Below are positions 54,418-63,575 of a stretch of DNA of 64,000 bases, piece by piece. Every line of letters starts with the position of its first letter. Position 1 is the stretch's first letter. The notes below the pieces were generated by a model. The model was not told where the DNA came from. It searched no databases and was given only the letters and a program-made list of their open reading frames with translations. This stretch comes from an uncultured Clostridia bacterium (GTDB lineage Bacteria > Bacillota > Clostridia > Christensenellales > Borkfalkiaceae), in NCBI GenBank assembly GCA_944362555.1, contig CALVTL010000001.1:1-64000 (forward strand), written 5' to 3'. The position numbers were made by a program, and so were the translations under genes.

Positions 54418-56082
54418 ATGCTGACGGATATTGAGATCGCGCAGCGCGCGAAGTTAAAACCCGTTCTCGACGTTGCAGAGAGCGTCGGGCTGACGGAGGA
54501 GGACATCGAGTATTACGGAAAGTACAAGGCGAAAGTCAGCCTTTCCGTCAAGGACCGCGCGGGCAGGGAGGGCAAGCTCATCCTTGTCACCGCCATCACG
54601 CCCACGCCCGCGGGCGAGGGAAAGACCACCACGACCATCGGGCTTGCCGACGGGCTGCGACGCATCGGAAAGCGCGCGGTCGTCGCCCTGCGCGAGCCCT
54701 CCCTCGGGCCCGTGTTCGGCGTCAAGGGCGGCGCGGCGGGCGGCGGCTATGCGCAGGTCGTCCCCATGGAGGACATCAATCTGCACTTCACGGGCGATAT
54801 GCACGCCATCGGCGCGGCAGCCAACCTGCTCGCCGCCATGCTCGACAACCATATCTTCCAGGGGAACGCGCTCGGCATCGACAAGGAGAGCATCGTCTGG
54901 AAGCGCTGCGTGGACATGAACGACAGGCAGCTCCGCTTTCTGGAGGACGGGCTGGGCGGCGGCAAGAACGGCGTGCCGCGGCGGGACGGGTTCGAGATCA
55001 CCGTCGCCAACGAGGTGATGGCGATCTTGTGCCTTGCGACCTCGCTCTCCGACTTAAAGACGCGCCTTTCCCGCATCGTCGTCGCGTATAACCATGAAAA
55101 ACAGCCCGTCACGGCGGGGGATCTGAAGGCGGCGGGCGCCATGTGCGCGCTGCTGAAAGACGCCCTGAAGCCCAACCTCGTGCAGACGCTCGAGGGCACG
55201 CCCGCCCTCGTGCACGGCGGGCCGTTTGCCAACATCGCGCACGGGTGCAACTCCATCGTGGCGACCGAGACGGCGCTCAAATTGGGGGATTACATCGTCA
55301 CGGAGGCGGGCTTTGGCGCCGACCTCGGTGCGGAGAAGTTCCTCGACATCAAGTGCCGCTTCGCCCGTCTTGCGCCTGCGGCGTGCGTGGTGGTCGCCAC
55401 CGTGCGCGCGCTCAAAATGCACGGCGGACTGCAAAAGAACGAGCTGGGGCGGGAGGACCTCGCCGCGCTCAAGGCGGGGCTTCCCAACCTTCTGCGCCAC
55501 GTCCGCAACATGAAGGAGGTGTACGGGCTGCCCACCGTGGTGGCGCTCAACCGCTTCCCCACCGATACGGACGCGGAGATCGCCCTCGTCATGGAGGAAT
55601 GCGAAAAGCTCGGCGCGCACGCGGTGCTCTCCACCGTCTGGGCGGGGGGCGGCAAGGGGGGCGAGGCGCTCGCCCGCGCCGTCACAGAATTGTGCGAACA
55701 GCCCTCCGCGTTCCGCTTCTGTTACGACGCCGCCCTTCCCATCAAGGAGAAAATTTACTCCATCGTCACCAAGGTGTACGGCGGCGCGGGCGTTTCGTAC
55801 ACGCCCGAGGCGGAGGCGGACATCGCGCGGCTGGAGGCGCTCGGCTTCGGGAACACGCCCGTCTGCATGGCAAAGACGCAGTACTCCTTTTCGGACGACG
55901 CCAAAAAATTGGGCGCGCCCGAGGGGTTCACCGTCACGGTGCGCAGTGTAAAAGTGTCTGCGGGCGCGGGTTTTGTCGTCGCGCTCACGGGGAATATTTT
56001 GACGATGCCGGGACTTCCGCCCGTTCCCGCGGCGGAGAAGATCGACGTGGACGAGAATGGCGTTATCTCGGGGCTCTTCTGA
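54418..56082 (+). CDS. fhs: Formate-tetrahydrofolate ligase
   Basis: Fhs makes 10-formyl-THF from formate, THF and ATP, the one-carbon donor for PurN and PurH. The 554-residue product has the P-loop-like [20 protein letters not shown] (about residues 60-80), [20 protein letters not shown], and [18 protein letters not shown]. The ATG at 54418 follows GGCGGAGAGAAGAA; an upstream TTG at 54364 overlaps purL and is less likely. Its location after purL ties formyl supply to purine synthesis. The mutY start overlaps its stop by one base. Confidence 0.95.
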   Translation: MLTDIEIAQRAKLKPVLDVAESVGLTEEDIEYYGKYKAKVSLSVKDRAGREGKLILVTAITPTPAGEGKTTTTIGLADGLRRIGKRAVVALREPSLGPVFGVKGGAAGGGYAQVVPMEDINLHFTGDMHAIGAAANLLAAMLDNHIFQGNALGIDKESIVWKRCVDMNDRQLRFLEDGLGGGKNGVPRRDGFEITVANEVMAILCLATSLSDLKTRLSRIVVAYNHEKQPVTAGDLKAAGAMCALLKDALKPNLVQTLEGTPALVHGGPFANIAHGCNSIVATETALKLGDYIVTEAGFGADLGAEKFLDIKCRFARLAPAACVVVATVRALKMHGGLQKNELGREDLAALKAGLPNLLRHVRNMKEVYGLPTVVALNRFPTDTDAEIALVMEECEKLGAHAVLSTVWAGGGKGGEALARAVTELCEQPSAFRFCYDAALPIKEKIYSIVTKVYGGAGVSYTPEAEADIARLEALGFGNTPVCMAKTQYSFSDDAKKLGAPEGFTVTVRSVKVSAGAGFVVALTGNILTMPGLPPVPAAEKIDVDENGVISGLF

Positions 56083-57083
56083 TGGAAGAAATCAAGAACG
56101 AACTTTTGCAGAGCGCGGTACCACCCCTTCTGGCGTGGTACCGTATTCATAAGCGCGACCTTCCGTGGCGGCATTCGCGCACGCCGTATACGGCGCTCGT
56201 CGCCGAGCTCATGCTCCAGCAGACGCGCGTGGAGGCGGTCAAAGAGCGCTATGTGCGCTTTTTGCGATCGTTCCCTTCGCCCGAGGCGCTCGCCGCCGCG
56301 TCCGAGGAGGAAGTTTTAAAGCTCTGGGAGGGGCTGGGGTACTATTCCCGCGCGCGCAACCTGCACAAAGCCGCCAAAATCATCGCGCGGGACGGGTTTC
56401 CAAGCGACTTTCGCGGCGTGCGGGCGCTGCCCGGGGTGGGGGACTACACGGCGGGCGCGGTGTGCTCCATCGCGCTCGGGCTTCCCGAACCCGCCGTCGA
56501 CGGCAACGTGCTGCGCATTTTGAGCAGGCTGTATGCGGACGGCTCCAACATCGACGAAGCCGCCACCAAAGCGCGCTATGCGCAGCTCCTGCGCGAGGTG
56601 TACCCGGAAGAAACCGCCGATTTTTGCGAGGCGCTCATGGAGCTGGGTGCCATCGTCTGCGTGCCCAACGGCGCGCCCGCCTGCGCGAGCTGCCCGTGGT
56701 CGGCGGTGTGCAGGGCGCACCTTGCGGGCACGGAGGAACTTTTTCCCGTGCGCGCGCAGAAGCGGGCGCGGCGCGTCGTGCAGGCGGAGGTGCTCGTTCT
56801 GCGCTGCGGCGGGCGGTACGCGCTCGAAAAGCGCCCCCCAAAGGGGCTGCTCGCGGGGCTGTGGCAATTTCCCTTTTTCGAGGGGAGCGCGCCCGACCTC
56901 GGCAAAGCCGTCAGGCAAAAGCGCGCAAAGCATATTTTTACCCATGTCGAGTGGCAGATGACGGGAAAACTTGTGGACGTATGCGCATTTTTGCAGCCGT
57001 ACACCTGGGTGACGGCGCGCGAACTGCGCGAACTTTACGCCCTTCCCTCCGCCTTCCGCCCCTTTCTCGAATGGGTGGAATGA
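56082..57083 (+). CDS. mutY: Adenine DNA glycosylase MutY
   Basis: MutY removes adenine mispaired with 8-oxoguanine. The 333-residue protein has catalytic E42 in VAELMLQQTRVEAV, the HhH LPGVGDYTAGAVCSIALG, D140 in AVDGNVLRILSRL, the Fe-S cysteines C193-x7-C201-x2-C204-x5-C210, and a NUDIX-like C-terminal domain (from about 225) ending near residue 333. The first cysteine spacing is one longer than in E. coli. It is unrelated to purine synthesis but coupled to fhs by a shared base. Confidence 0.93.
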   Translation: MEEIKNELLQSAVPPLLAWYRIHKRDLPWRHSRTPYTALVAELMLQQTRVEAVKERYVRFLRSFPSPEALAAASEEEVLKLWEGLGYYSRARNLHKAAKIIARDGFPSDFRGVRALPGVGDYTAGAVCSIALGLPEPAVDGNVLRILSRLYADGSNIDEAATKARYAQLLREVYPEETADFCEALMELGAIVCVPNGAPACASCPWSAVCRAHLAGTEELFPVRAQKRARRVVQAEVLVLRCGGRYALEKRPPKGLLAGLWQFPFFEGSAPDLGKAVRQKRAKHIFTHVEWQMTGKLVDVCAFLQPYTWVTARELRELYALPSAFRPFLEWVE

Positions 57084-57131
57084 GCGCTCGCCGGCGTTTT
57101 GCAAACGGATGAGCGCCGCCGGAACAGGTGG

Positions 57132-57205
57132 TATTTTCGGCGCGGGGCGGCTCCCGAAAGGGGAGCCGCCCCGCGCCGCCTGATGGCGTTTTCATTCCGC
57201 CGCCG
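57132..57205 (+). repeat. 74-bp direct repeat, left copy
   Basis: Core CGGCGCGGGGCGGCTCCCGA, continuing as a 16-bp perfect hairpin (GGCGCGGGGCGGCTCC arms, 6-nt loop), ending CCGCCGCCG. The right copy is at 60391-60464; the 41-bp core is identical. It can also end mutY transcripts, though no T tract follows. Confidence 0.85.
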
Positions 57206-57246
57206 CGTGTCGCCATGCGCGCCACAAATAATTTTTCGGAAAAATA

Positions 57247-57280
57247 TTGCGTTTTATGATTAAGAGGTGTATAATATAAT
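57247..57280 (+). promoter_or_regulatory. Promoter of the lipoprotein array
   Basis: TTGCGT (57247-57252), 17-nt spacer, TATAAT (57270-57275) overlapping a second TATAAT (57275-57280). Confidence 0.65.
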
Positions 57281-57380
57281 CATCATAAGAGCATTTTGCC
57301 CAAAGGGGGACAGACCGATGTACGATCAAGACAGATATGAAGGGCAACGATCAACTGAAATTTTGAAAGTGAGGCAAGGT

Positions 57381-57791
57381 ATGAAAAAGTTATTTTCTGC
57401 ACTGCTTGCGGGTGCAATGCTGCTTGCAATGGGCTTGAGTCTCACGGCGTGCGGCGGACAAAAGGCATTTTATTCGTTGCAAGAGGCGTATGAAAGAGAG
57501 ATCATATCGTATGAGGATTTGAAACAAATACACGCAAATCAACAAGCAGGCTCGGAGCCTCTTTATCTTACGGAGGAAGAGGATGCCGCGATCAGACAAT
57601 CTTTTTTTGAGAACAGTCAGGAAATTGCCGAGGAGCATCACATGAGATTGGAATATTCATCGGCGGATGAAATTGAGATTTTGACGTATGAAGGGCGCTA
57701 CCACGGGTATTATGCGGTTCGCGTGAAGGCTTTTGAATCGGTGCTCGCGCACGTTTTGTCATATAAGGTCAAGGATTTGACTTTTTATTAA
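57381..57791 (+). CDS. Lipoprotein paralogue 1, C-terminally truncated
   Basis: A 136-residue lipoprotein precursor: signal peptide MKKLFSALLAGAMLLAMGLS with lipobox LTAC, then QKAFYSLQEAYEREIISYED and a QSFFENSQEIAEE segment. No family is known. The stop TAA at 57789 replaces the CGT codon of paralogue 59407; beyond it the frame continues in register for 18 codons (TDGTYTWIWTNPEGIVFE) to TGA at 57848, so this is a recent nonsense change removing the conserved C-terminus. Its 5' 250 bp are almost identical to 59407-59660. AT-richer than the rest of the window. Confidence 0.8.
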   Translation: MKKLFSALLAGAMLLAMGLSLTACGGQKAFYSLQEAYEREIISYEDLKQIHANQQAGSEPLYLTEEEDAAIRQSFFENSQEIAEEHHMRLEYSSADEIEILTYEGRYHGYYAVRVKAFESVLAHVLSYKVKDLTFY

Positions 57792-57862
57792 ACGGATGGT
57801 ACTTACACATGGATTTGGACAAACCCGGAAGGGATCGTTTTTGAATGAGAAGGGGGGATAGC

Positions 57863-58348
57863 ATGAAAAAGTTATTTTCCGCATTGCTTGCGGGTGCAAT
57901 GCTGCTTGCAATGGGCTTGAGCCTTGCAGCGTGCGGCTCAAAAGCCACGCAGGCATTCTATACGTTGGAGGCGGCATATCAAAACGGTCTTGTTGAATAT
58001 GCGGACGTTCTGGAAATTCACAAAAATTATGTGCTCCCGGAAGAACAGAAATTATCGTTGCAGGAAGAGGAAACCATCAAACAGTCCTTTTTTGAGAATT
58101 TCGATACGGTGATGCAGGACAAGGACGTGTCGGGTCCCGTCCCCGACGCGGAAGAGGAGATCTCGGTCACATATTATCACGGGAAATTCAACGGATATTA
58201 CGTTGTGACGATGGCATGGTATGAGGACAAGACAGGACTATTGCGAAGGGAGTATATCGGAAAAAGTGCGTTTTTGTTTCCATTGAATGAATACATATTT
58301 GTATGGACGGATCCCGACAGACTTTTTGAACAGGAGGAGCTGTCATGA
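57863..58348 (+). CDS. Lipoprotein paralogue 2
   Basis: A 161-residue precursor with the same signal peptide and lipobox LAAC (about residue 22). The mature part (QAFYTLEAAYQNGLVEYADV, then KQSFFENFDTVMQDKD and YIFVWTDPDRLFEQEEL) is clearly related to the other paralogues but diverged. It follows a GAGGGGGGATAGC SD, and its stop overlaps the next start by ATGA. Extracytoplasmic, membrane-tethered; function unknown. Confidence 0.8.
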   Translation: MKKLFSALLAGAMLLAMGLSLAACGSKATQAFYTLEAAYQNGLVEYADVLEIHKNYVLPEEQKLSLQEEETIKQSFFENFDTVMQDKDVSGPVPDAEEEISVTYYHGKFNGYYVVTMAWYEDKTGLLRREYIGKSAFLFPLNEYIFVWTDPDRLFEQEELS

Positions 58349-58893
58349 AAAAGATGCTTTCCTGCCTTCTTGCGGGGATTCTGCTTCTGACGCTGTGTGT
58401 TGGGATCGCGGCGTGCGGAAAGGTAACGGAGCGTGAGGCGCCGGAACTTGCCGACCTCGGGGAGATGGCGGACGGGCGTACGTCGCCGATGGAAAATATT
58501 TCCCGGTTTACAATGAAACTTGACGATGAGGACGATGCCATGATATCGATTCGCACGGACGTTGCGCGCATCGATGTGCTGTATGAAGGGAATGCGATGG
58601 TGTTCTTCTCTCAAAAATGTGAATTTATGGCGGACGAACTCCCCAAAGCGCAAGATGGAGACGGACGGATGATCGGCTATGCGTGGTATGATCCTTCGGG
58701 AAAAAAGTCGGTTGGCTTTCTCGAACTGAAAGTGTTCAAGAAAGAAAAAGTGACGGGATATGTTGTGCTCCGTTTGGGACGGGAAGAGGACGGCTATTGG
58801 GTGCAGGCAGTAAGGTCGGCATACTTTTCGCGCCCCGTTTCCGATGAAGAGGCGACGCGGCGTATCGAACAGGTCAAAAACGAGAATTTGTGA
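58345..58893 (+). CDS. Lipoprotein with divergent mature domain
   Basis: A 182-residue precursor: MKKMLSCLLAGILLLTLCVG with lipobox IAAC, then a mature region (ISRFTMKLDDEDDAMISIRT, KKSVGFLELKVFKKEKVTGY) not obviously related to the five paralogues around it. It lies inside the array and is coupled to paralogue 2 by ATGA. No family was recognised. Confidence 0.75.
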   Translation: MKKMLSCLLAGILLLTLCVGIAACGKVTEREAPELADLGEMADGRTSPMENISRFTMKLDDEDDAMISIRTDVARIDVLYEGNAMVFFSQKCEFMADELPKAQDGDGRMIGYAWYDPSGKKSVGFLELKVFKKEKVTGYVVLRLGREEDGYWVQAVRSAYFSRPVSDEEATRRIEQVKNENL

Positions 58894-58908
58894 AGTGGGA
58901 GGCAAGGT

Positions 58909-59391
58909 ATGAAAAAGTTATTTTCCGCACTGCTTGCAAGTGCAATGCTGCTTGCAATGGGCTTGAGCCTTGCAGCGTGCGGCGGACATAAGGCGTTTTA
59001 CACGCTGAAAGAGGCGTATGAAAGAGAGATCATATCGTATGAGGATTTGAAACAAATACACGAAGAACATAAAAATGGTTCGGAATTTCCTCCTCTATCG
59101 GCGGAGGAAGATGCCGCAATCAGACAATCTATTTTTGAAAACAGCCAAGAGATCGCCAAAGCTCTTTCCTCGGATCTCGGAAATATAGATTTGGAATTTT
59201 CGTCACCGGATGAAATAGAAATTCTCTCATTTTACGGATGTTTTCAAGGATGTTATGTGGTGTATGTGCTTGCATTTGAATCGGCGCTCACAGCACTGTG
59301 GTCGTTCGAGGTTGAAGACGTTGAATTTTCATGTCCATATTGGAATTTTATTTTAGTTTGGACAAATCCGGAAGGGATCGTTTTTGAATGA
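58909..59391 (+). CDS. Lipoprotein paralogue 3
   Basis: A 160-residue precursor with signal peptide MKKLFSALLASAMLLAMGLS and lipobox LAAC. The mature part keeps AFYTLKEAYEREIISYEDLK, QSIFENSQEIAK and the terminal FILVWTNPEGIVFE. GGGAGGCAAGGT is the SD shared with paralogues 4 and 5. Function unknown. Confidence 0.8.
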   Translation: MKKLFSALLASAMLLAMGLSLAACGGHKAFYTLKEAYEREIISYEDLKQIHEEHKNGSEFPPLSAEEDAAIRQSIFENSQEIAKALSSDLGNIDLEFSSPDEIEILSFYGCFQGCYVVYVLAFESALTALWSFEVEDVEFSCPYWNFILVWTNPEGIVFE

Positions 59392-59406
59392 GAAGGGAGG
59401 CAAGGT

Positions 59407-59877
59407 ATGAAAAAGTTATTTTCCGCACTGCTTGCAGGCGCAATGCTGCTTGCAATGGGCTTGAGCCTTGCGGGGTGCGGCGGACAAAAGGCGTTTTATA
59501 GACTGCAAGAGGCGTATGAAAGAGAGATCATATCGTATGAGGATTTGAAACAAATACACGCAAATCAACAAGCAGGCTCGGAGCCTCTTTATCTTACGGA
59601 GGAAGAGGATGCCGCGATCAGACAATCTTTTTTTGAGAACAGTCAGGAAATTGCCGAGGATCTTAACATGAGCGGATTGAAATATTCATCGGCAGACGAA
59701 ATTGAGATTTTGACGTATGAAGGGTGCTACCACGGGTATTATGCGGTTCGCGTGAAGGCATACGAATCGGCACTCACGAATGTTTGGACATATAGAGTCG
59801 AGGGCTTGACTTTTTATCGTGCGGATGGTACCTATACGTTGATTTGGACAAATCCGGAAGGGATCGTGTTTGAATAA
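59407..59877 (+). CDS. Lipoprotein paralogue 4
   Basis: A 156-residue precursor with lipobox LAGC. Its N-terminal 85 codons are nearly identical in DNA to paralogue 1, while the C-terminus is complete (TYTLIWTNPEGIVFE). It is probably the closest match to the ancestral intact form of paralogue 1. Function unknown. Confidence 0.8.
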   Translation: MKKLFSALLAGAMLLAMGLSLAGCGGQKAFYRLQEAYEREIISYEDLKQIHANQQAGSEPLYLTEEEDAAIRQSFFENSQEIAEDLNMSGLKYSSADEIEILTYEGCYHGYYAVRVKAYESALTNVWTYRVEGLTFYRADGTYTLIWTNPEGIVFE

Positions 59878-59892
59878 GAAGGGAGGCAAGGC

Positions 59893-60378
59893 ATGAAAAA
59901 GTTATTTTCTGCACTGCTTGCAGGTGCGATGCTGCTTGCAATGGGGTTGAGCCTCGTAGCGTGCGGCGGACAAAAGGCGTTTTATAGACTGCAAGAGGCG
60001 TATGAAAAGGGAATTATATCGTACGAAGATCTGGGAGGAATGCATGTTATTTATAGTGCCGCGAAACATCTTGTTTTAACGGTTCAGGAAGAAGAGGTGA
60101 TCAAACAATCTTTTTTCGACAATTTTGACGTTATCCTGAAAGAAGATGATGTTACCCCGAGGGAACTCAACTCCGTGGAGGACATTGAGATCACGGGATT
60201 TTTTGGGGATTATCATGGGAATTATATTGTCGGAATATCGTGGTTTGAGGATCCTATGTGTAATATGTTAAGGGAAAGCGTTGCAGATTATTCATTTTAT
60301 GTGGATAACGATACATATCTGTTTGTCTGGACAAATCCGGAACAAATCGACCTATCATTATATCAGGATATGCGTTAG
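59893..60378 (+). CDS. Lipoprotein paralogue 5
   Basis: A 161-residue precursor with lipobox LVAC. The start of the mature part (QKAFYRLQEAYEKGIISYED) matches the other paralogues; the rest diverges (KQSFFDNFDVILKEDDVTPR, then TYLFVWTNPEQIDLSLYQDM). It is the last gene before the right direct repeat. Confidence 0.8.
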   Translation: MKKLFSALLAGAMLLAMGLSLVACGGQKAFYRLQEAYEKGIISYEDLGGMHVIYSAAKHLVLTVQEEEVIKQSFFDNFDVILKEDDVTPRELNSVEDIEITGFFGDYHGNYIVGISWFEDPMCNMLRESVADYSFYVDNDTYLFVWTNPEQIDLSLYQDMR

Positions 60379-60390
60379 GAGAATGATCGA

Positions 60391-60464
60391 TATTCTCGGC
60401 GCGGGGCGGCTCCCGAAAGGGGAGCCGCCCCGCGCCGTTTAATGGCACGTTCTTTCCGCCGCCG
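60391..60464 (+). repeat. 74-bp direct repeat, right copy
   Basis: Same orientation as 57132-57205, with an identical 41-bp core holding the 16-bp hairpin. Confidence 0.85.
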
Positions 60465-60569
60465 AGGGGGGACGTGTTGCGCGACCTGCATTTTTCTCAT
60501 CCTTACGGGGCAAAAAAAGGGCGCGCATGGAGCGCGCCGCCGCCCGCTTTGCAGGGCAAGGGTGAATAC

Positions 60570-61001
60570 TCACCTTCCCTTGATCATCGAGCGATAGGGG
60601 AGATGGCGGAAGCCGAGCCGAAGGTAGAGCGATTCGGCGCGTTCGTTTTCGGGTTCTACTTCAAGGCGCAGGCGCGGGACGCCCAGCGTCTCCGCAAAGG
60701 CAAAAAACTCCTTTGCGAGCCCCTTTCCGCGGAAGGCGGGGCGCAGGTAAATTTCGTCGATCCACAGGCACATCCCGCCCGCCTCGCGCGAGTATGTTTT
60801 TTGCAGCAGTGCAAAGCCCGCCGCCCGGTCGCCGTCCAGCAGCAGATACCCTTCGAGATAGGCGTCGGAGCGCATCATTTCGTCAAAGGCGTTGAGGTGA
60901 AATTCGCGCGGAATGTCATGTTCCACGGCGGGGGAGGCATAAAATTCTTCGGACATGGCGACAAAATCCGCCCTGTCCTGTGCGGTAAGTTTGCGTATCA
61001 T
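60570..61001 (-). CDS. GNAT-family N-acetyltransferase
   Basis: A 143-residue GNAT enzyme: N-terminal MIRKLTAQDRADFVAMSEEF, the acetyl-CoA motif A region WIDEIYLRPAFRGKGLAKEF (R-x-x-G-x-G) and the C-terminal ENERAESLYLRLGFRHLPY. The substrate is unknown. The start at 61001 lies 6 nt after a TATAGT box with a consensus -35, so the mRNA is probably leaderless. Longer in-frame starts up to 61106 include the promoter. Confidence 0.88.
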   Translation of the reverse strand: MIRKLTAQDRADFVAMSEEFYASPAVEHDIPREFHLNAFDEMMRSDAYLEGYLLLDGDRAAGFALLQKTYSREAGGMCLWIDEIYLRPAFRGKGLAKEFFAFAETLGVPRLRLEVEPENERAESLYLRLGFRHLPYRSMIKGR

Positions 61002-61007
61002 GCCGAT

Positions 61008-61036
61008 ACTATACCAGATCCTCCCGCATTTGTCAA
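61008..61036 (-). promoter_or_regulatory. Leaderless promoter of the GNAT gene
   Basis: Minus strand: TTGACA (61036-61031), 17-nt spacer, TATAGT (61013-61008), then ATCGGC and ATG. Confidence 0.8.
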
Positions 61037-61099
61037 CGAAAGCCGCGCCGCCGCGCCTGCGGCACGCCCCCGCAGCTCCAAAAAATATGTTGAATTGTG

Positions 61100-61146
61100 T
61101 TGACAAACGGGGGAAAGAATAGTAAAATACTCATGACGAACGTCAT
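61100..61146 (+). promoter_or_regulatory. Promoter and palindromic operator of degV
   Basis: TTGACA (61100-61105), 17-nt spacer, TAAAAT (61123-61128). The palindrome ATGACG-AA-CGTCAT (61133-61146) sits on the predicted transcription start, a typical repressor site. Confidence 0.7.
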
Positions 61147-61187
61147 AAAAATAAATGACACATTCAAAGGAAGGAAGAGGATAGAAT

Positions 61188-62066
61188 ATGAGCAGATTGA
61201 TTTTTGATTCCAACGGCGAGCTATGGTTCACCCGTGCCGAGGAGCTGGGGCTGGACTACATCTCCATGCCCTACTACATCGACGGGCAGGAGTACTACTA
61301 CGATCTGGGCAAGGCGACCGATTTCAGAAAATTTTACGACCTTGTGCGCGCGGGCAACGTTCCCAAGACGCAGGCGCTCAATCCCGAGGACTACAAAAAG
61401 TTTTTAACGCCCTATTTTGAGAAGGGGGAGGACATCCTCTACGTCAGCTTTTCGCACAAGTTGAGCGGGACGTTCCAATCGCTCGACCTTGCCTTAAAGG
61501 AGCTAAAGGAGCGCTTCCCCGAGCGCAAGTGCACGGTGTTCAACAGCAATTCCATCTCGCTCGGCGCGGGCATTCAGGCGGAGGAGGCGGCAAAACTGTG
61601 GAACAAGGGCGCCTCGGATGAGGAAATTTTGTCCTTCTTGCAGACGTTCACCGACCGCGTCTGCGTCTATTTCACGGTGGACGATCTGATGCACCTGAAG
61701 CGCGGCGGGCGCTGCTCGGGGCTTGCCGCCGTGGCGGGCACCGTGCTGGGGCTCAAACCCATGCTCACCATCGGCGCGGACGGCGGGCTCACCGTCCTTG
61801 CCAAGATTTCCGGCAGGAAGAAGGCGATCCGCACGCTTGCCGAAAAGGTCGCCGCGGAACTTGCCGACGAGGAATGCAGCGTCTATGTGGTGGACGCCGA
61901 CTGCCCCGCCGAGGGCGACTGGCTGCGCGATCTCATTCTCGAAAAGCGCCCGAATGCCAAGGTGGTGCGCCAGATCGTGGGACCCGTCATCGGCTCGCAC
62001 TGCGGTCCCGGCACGCTGGGTGTCATCTTCGTGGGGGAGAAGCGCCCCATCCCGCTCGAAAAGTAA
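61188..62066 (+). CDS. DegV-family fatty-acid-binding protein
   Basis: DegV proteins bind long-chain fatty acids and hand them to the FakA kinase for phospholipid synthesis. The 292-residue product has the DegV pattern: N-terminal MSRLIFDSNGELWF, the ligand-proximal SFSHKLSGTFQSLDLA, VDDLMHLKRGGRCSGLAAV and the C-terminal GPVIGSHCGPGTLGVIFVG. The usual start (I-x-T-D-S-x-x-D) is altered to IFDSNGE. A TTGACA/TAAAAT promoter with an operator-like palindrome and a strong terminator make it monocistronic. Confidence 0.9.
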   Translation: MSRLIFDSNGELWFTRAEELGLDYISMPYYIDGQEYYYDLGKATDFRKFYDLVRAGNVPKTQALNPEDYKKFLTPYFEKGEDILYVSFSHKLSGTFQSLDLALKELKERFPERKCTVFNSNSISLGAGIQAEEAAKLWNKGASDEEILSFLQTFTDRVCVYFTVDDLMHLKRGGRCSGLAAVAGTVLGLKPMLTIGADGGLTVLAKISGRKKAIRTLAEKVAAELADEECSVYVVDADCPAEGDWLRDLILEKRPNAKVVRQIVGPVIGSHCGPGTLGVIFVGEKRPIPLEK

Positions 62067-62161
62067 ACCGGGCACCGGGTACCGTTTGAGAAAGAACGGG
62101 CGCCCGATCTCGTTCCATAAGCAGCGGACGTTCTGTTTCATCGAAAGCAATTTACAAGATA

Positions 62162-62209
62162 AGCCGCCCCTTTGCACGCTGTGCAAAGGGGCGGCTTATT
62201 TCTTTTTTC
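62162..62209 (+). terminator. Intrinsic terminator after degV
   Basis: 17-bp perfect stem AAGCCGCCCCTTTGCAC with its complement (62182-62198), 3-nt loop, then ATTTCTTTTTT. Confidence 0.92.
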
Positions 62210-62236
62210 AAAAGTTTTTCAACAAGCGCAAAGAGA

Positions 62237-63337
62237 TCAGACGTTGAAGCGGAACAGCACGACGTCGCCGTCCTTCATGACGTAATCCTTGCCCTCCGAG
62301 CGCACCTTGCCCTTTTCGCGCGCGCCTGCAAGCCCGCCGCATTCCAGAAGCGTCTGCCATTCGACGACTTCCGCGCGGATAAATCCCTTTTCAAAGTCGG
62401 TGTGGATCTTTCCCGCCGCCTGCGGCGCCTTCGTCCCTTTGACGATCGTCCAGGCGCGCGTCTCCTTTTCGCCCGCGGTGAGGTAGGAGATGAGCCCGAG
62501 CAGCGCGTAAGACGCCTTAATGAGCTTGTTGAGTCCACTCTCTTTGAGCCCGAAGTCCTCTAAAAACATCGCCTGTTCCTCGGGGGAGAGCTGGGAGAGC
62601 TCCTCCTCCGTCTTGGCGCATACGACGATGACGCCCGCGCCGTGGCTCGCGGCGTATTCCTTCACCTTGACGACGAGGGGGATGTCCTCCTCGCCCGCGC
62701 CCATGTCCTTCTCCGAGATGTTCGCGCAGTAGATGACGGGCTTGGCGGAGAGCAGAAAGAGGTTGTCGAGCAGCTCCTTTTCCTCGTCGCTCACTTCCAT
62801 CGCGTGGGCGGGCTGTTCCTTTTCGAGGTGCGCCATCAGCTTTTGCAGGAAGGCGAACTCCGCCGCCGCGCTCTTGTCCGCGCCGCCGCGCGCCGCGTTC
62901 TTGATGCGGTCCATGCGCTTTTGCACCGCCTCGATGTCGGCGAGGATGAGCTCCAGATTGATGGTCTCGATGTCGCGCACGGGGTCGACGGTGCTCTCTA
63001 CATGGGTGACGTTCTCGTCCTCGAAGCAGCGCACGACGTGCACGATGGCGTCCACCTCGCGGATGTGCGAGAGGAACTTGTTCCCCAGCCCTTCGCCGTG
63101 GCTGGCGCCCTTCACGAGCCCCGCAATGTCGACAAATTCGATGATGGCGGGGGTGATCTTCTTGCTGTTGTAGAGCGCGGCGAGCTTGTCGAGCCGCTCG
63201 TCGGGCACTGCCACCACGCCGACGTTGGGCTCGATGGTGCAGAAGGGATAGTTCGCGGCATCCGCACCTGCGTGCGTGATGGCGTTGAAGAGGGTGGATT
63301 TTCCCACATTGGGCAGTCCTACGACGCCGAGTTTCAT
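62237..63337 (-). CDS. ychF: Redox-regulated ATPase YchF (OLA1-type)
   Basis: A universally conserved Obg-superfamily P-loop protein that prefers ATP and associates with ribosomes. The 366-residue product has G1 [14 protein letters not shown] (residues 7-20), [15 protein letters not shown]3 [18 protein letters not shown] and the C-terminal TGS-like domain ending [14 protein letters not shown]. Start 63337 follows GGAGCGATACT. Confidence 0.96.
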   Translation of the reverse strand: MKLGVVGLPNVGKSTLFNAITHAGADAANYPFCTIEPNVGVVAVPDERLDKLAALYNSKKITPAIIEFVDIAGLVKGASHGEGLGNKFLSHIREVDAIVHVVRCFEDENVTHVESTVDPVRDIETINLELILADIEAVQKRMDRIKNAARGGADKSAAAEFAFLQKLMAHLEKEQPAHAMEVSDEEKELLDNLFLLSAKPVIYCANISEKDMGAGEEDIPLVVKVKEYAASHGAGVIVVCAKTEEELSQLSPEEQAMFLEDFGLKESGLNKLIKASYALLGLISYLTAGEKETRAWTIVKGTKAPQAAGKIHTDFEKGFIRAEVVEWQTLLECGGLAGAREKGKVRSEGKDYVMKDGDVVLFRFNV

Positions 63338-63518
63338 AGTATCGCTCCAAAAAATAGTCTGGTGCGTTCGCACAAAAGAGTGTCCGCGCAGCCCTTTTGC
63401 AGCCCGCGGCGGGGGTGCGCTCCGAGGGACGGGAGGGGGCGGAGGGCGCCCCTTCGTGCGTTCGCCTTTTTTATACAGATATTATAGCCTATTTCTTTTT
63501 TTCACGCAAATCTTTCGT

Positions 63519-63547
63519 TTGCCATTTGCGAAAATTTGTGGTAAAAT
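63519..63547 (+). promoter_or_regulatory. Promoter of argS
   Basis: TTGCCA (63519-63524), 17-nt spacer, TAAAAT (63542-63547). Confidence 0.7.
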
Positions 63548-63575
63548 GAACGAAAAAACAGACGAAGGTCAGGAT

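Noticed and set aside
57267..57380. N-terminal extension of lipoprotein paralogue 1
   Set aside because: It would place residues before the signal peptide and start inside the promoter; the ATG at 57381 matches all paralogues.
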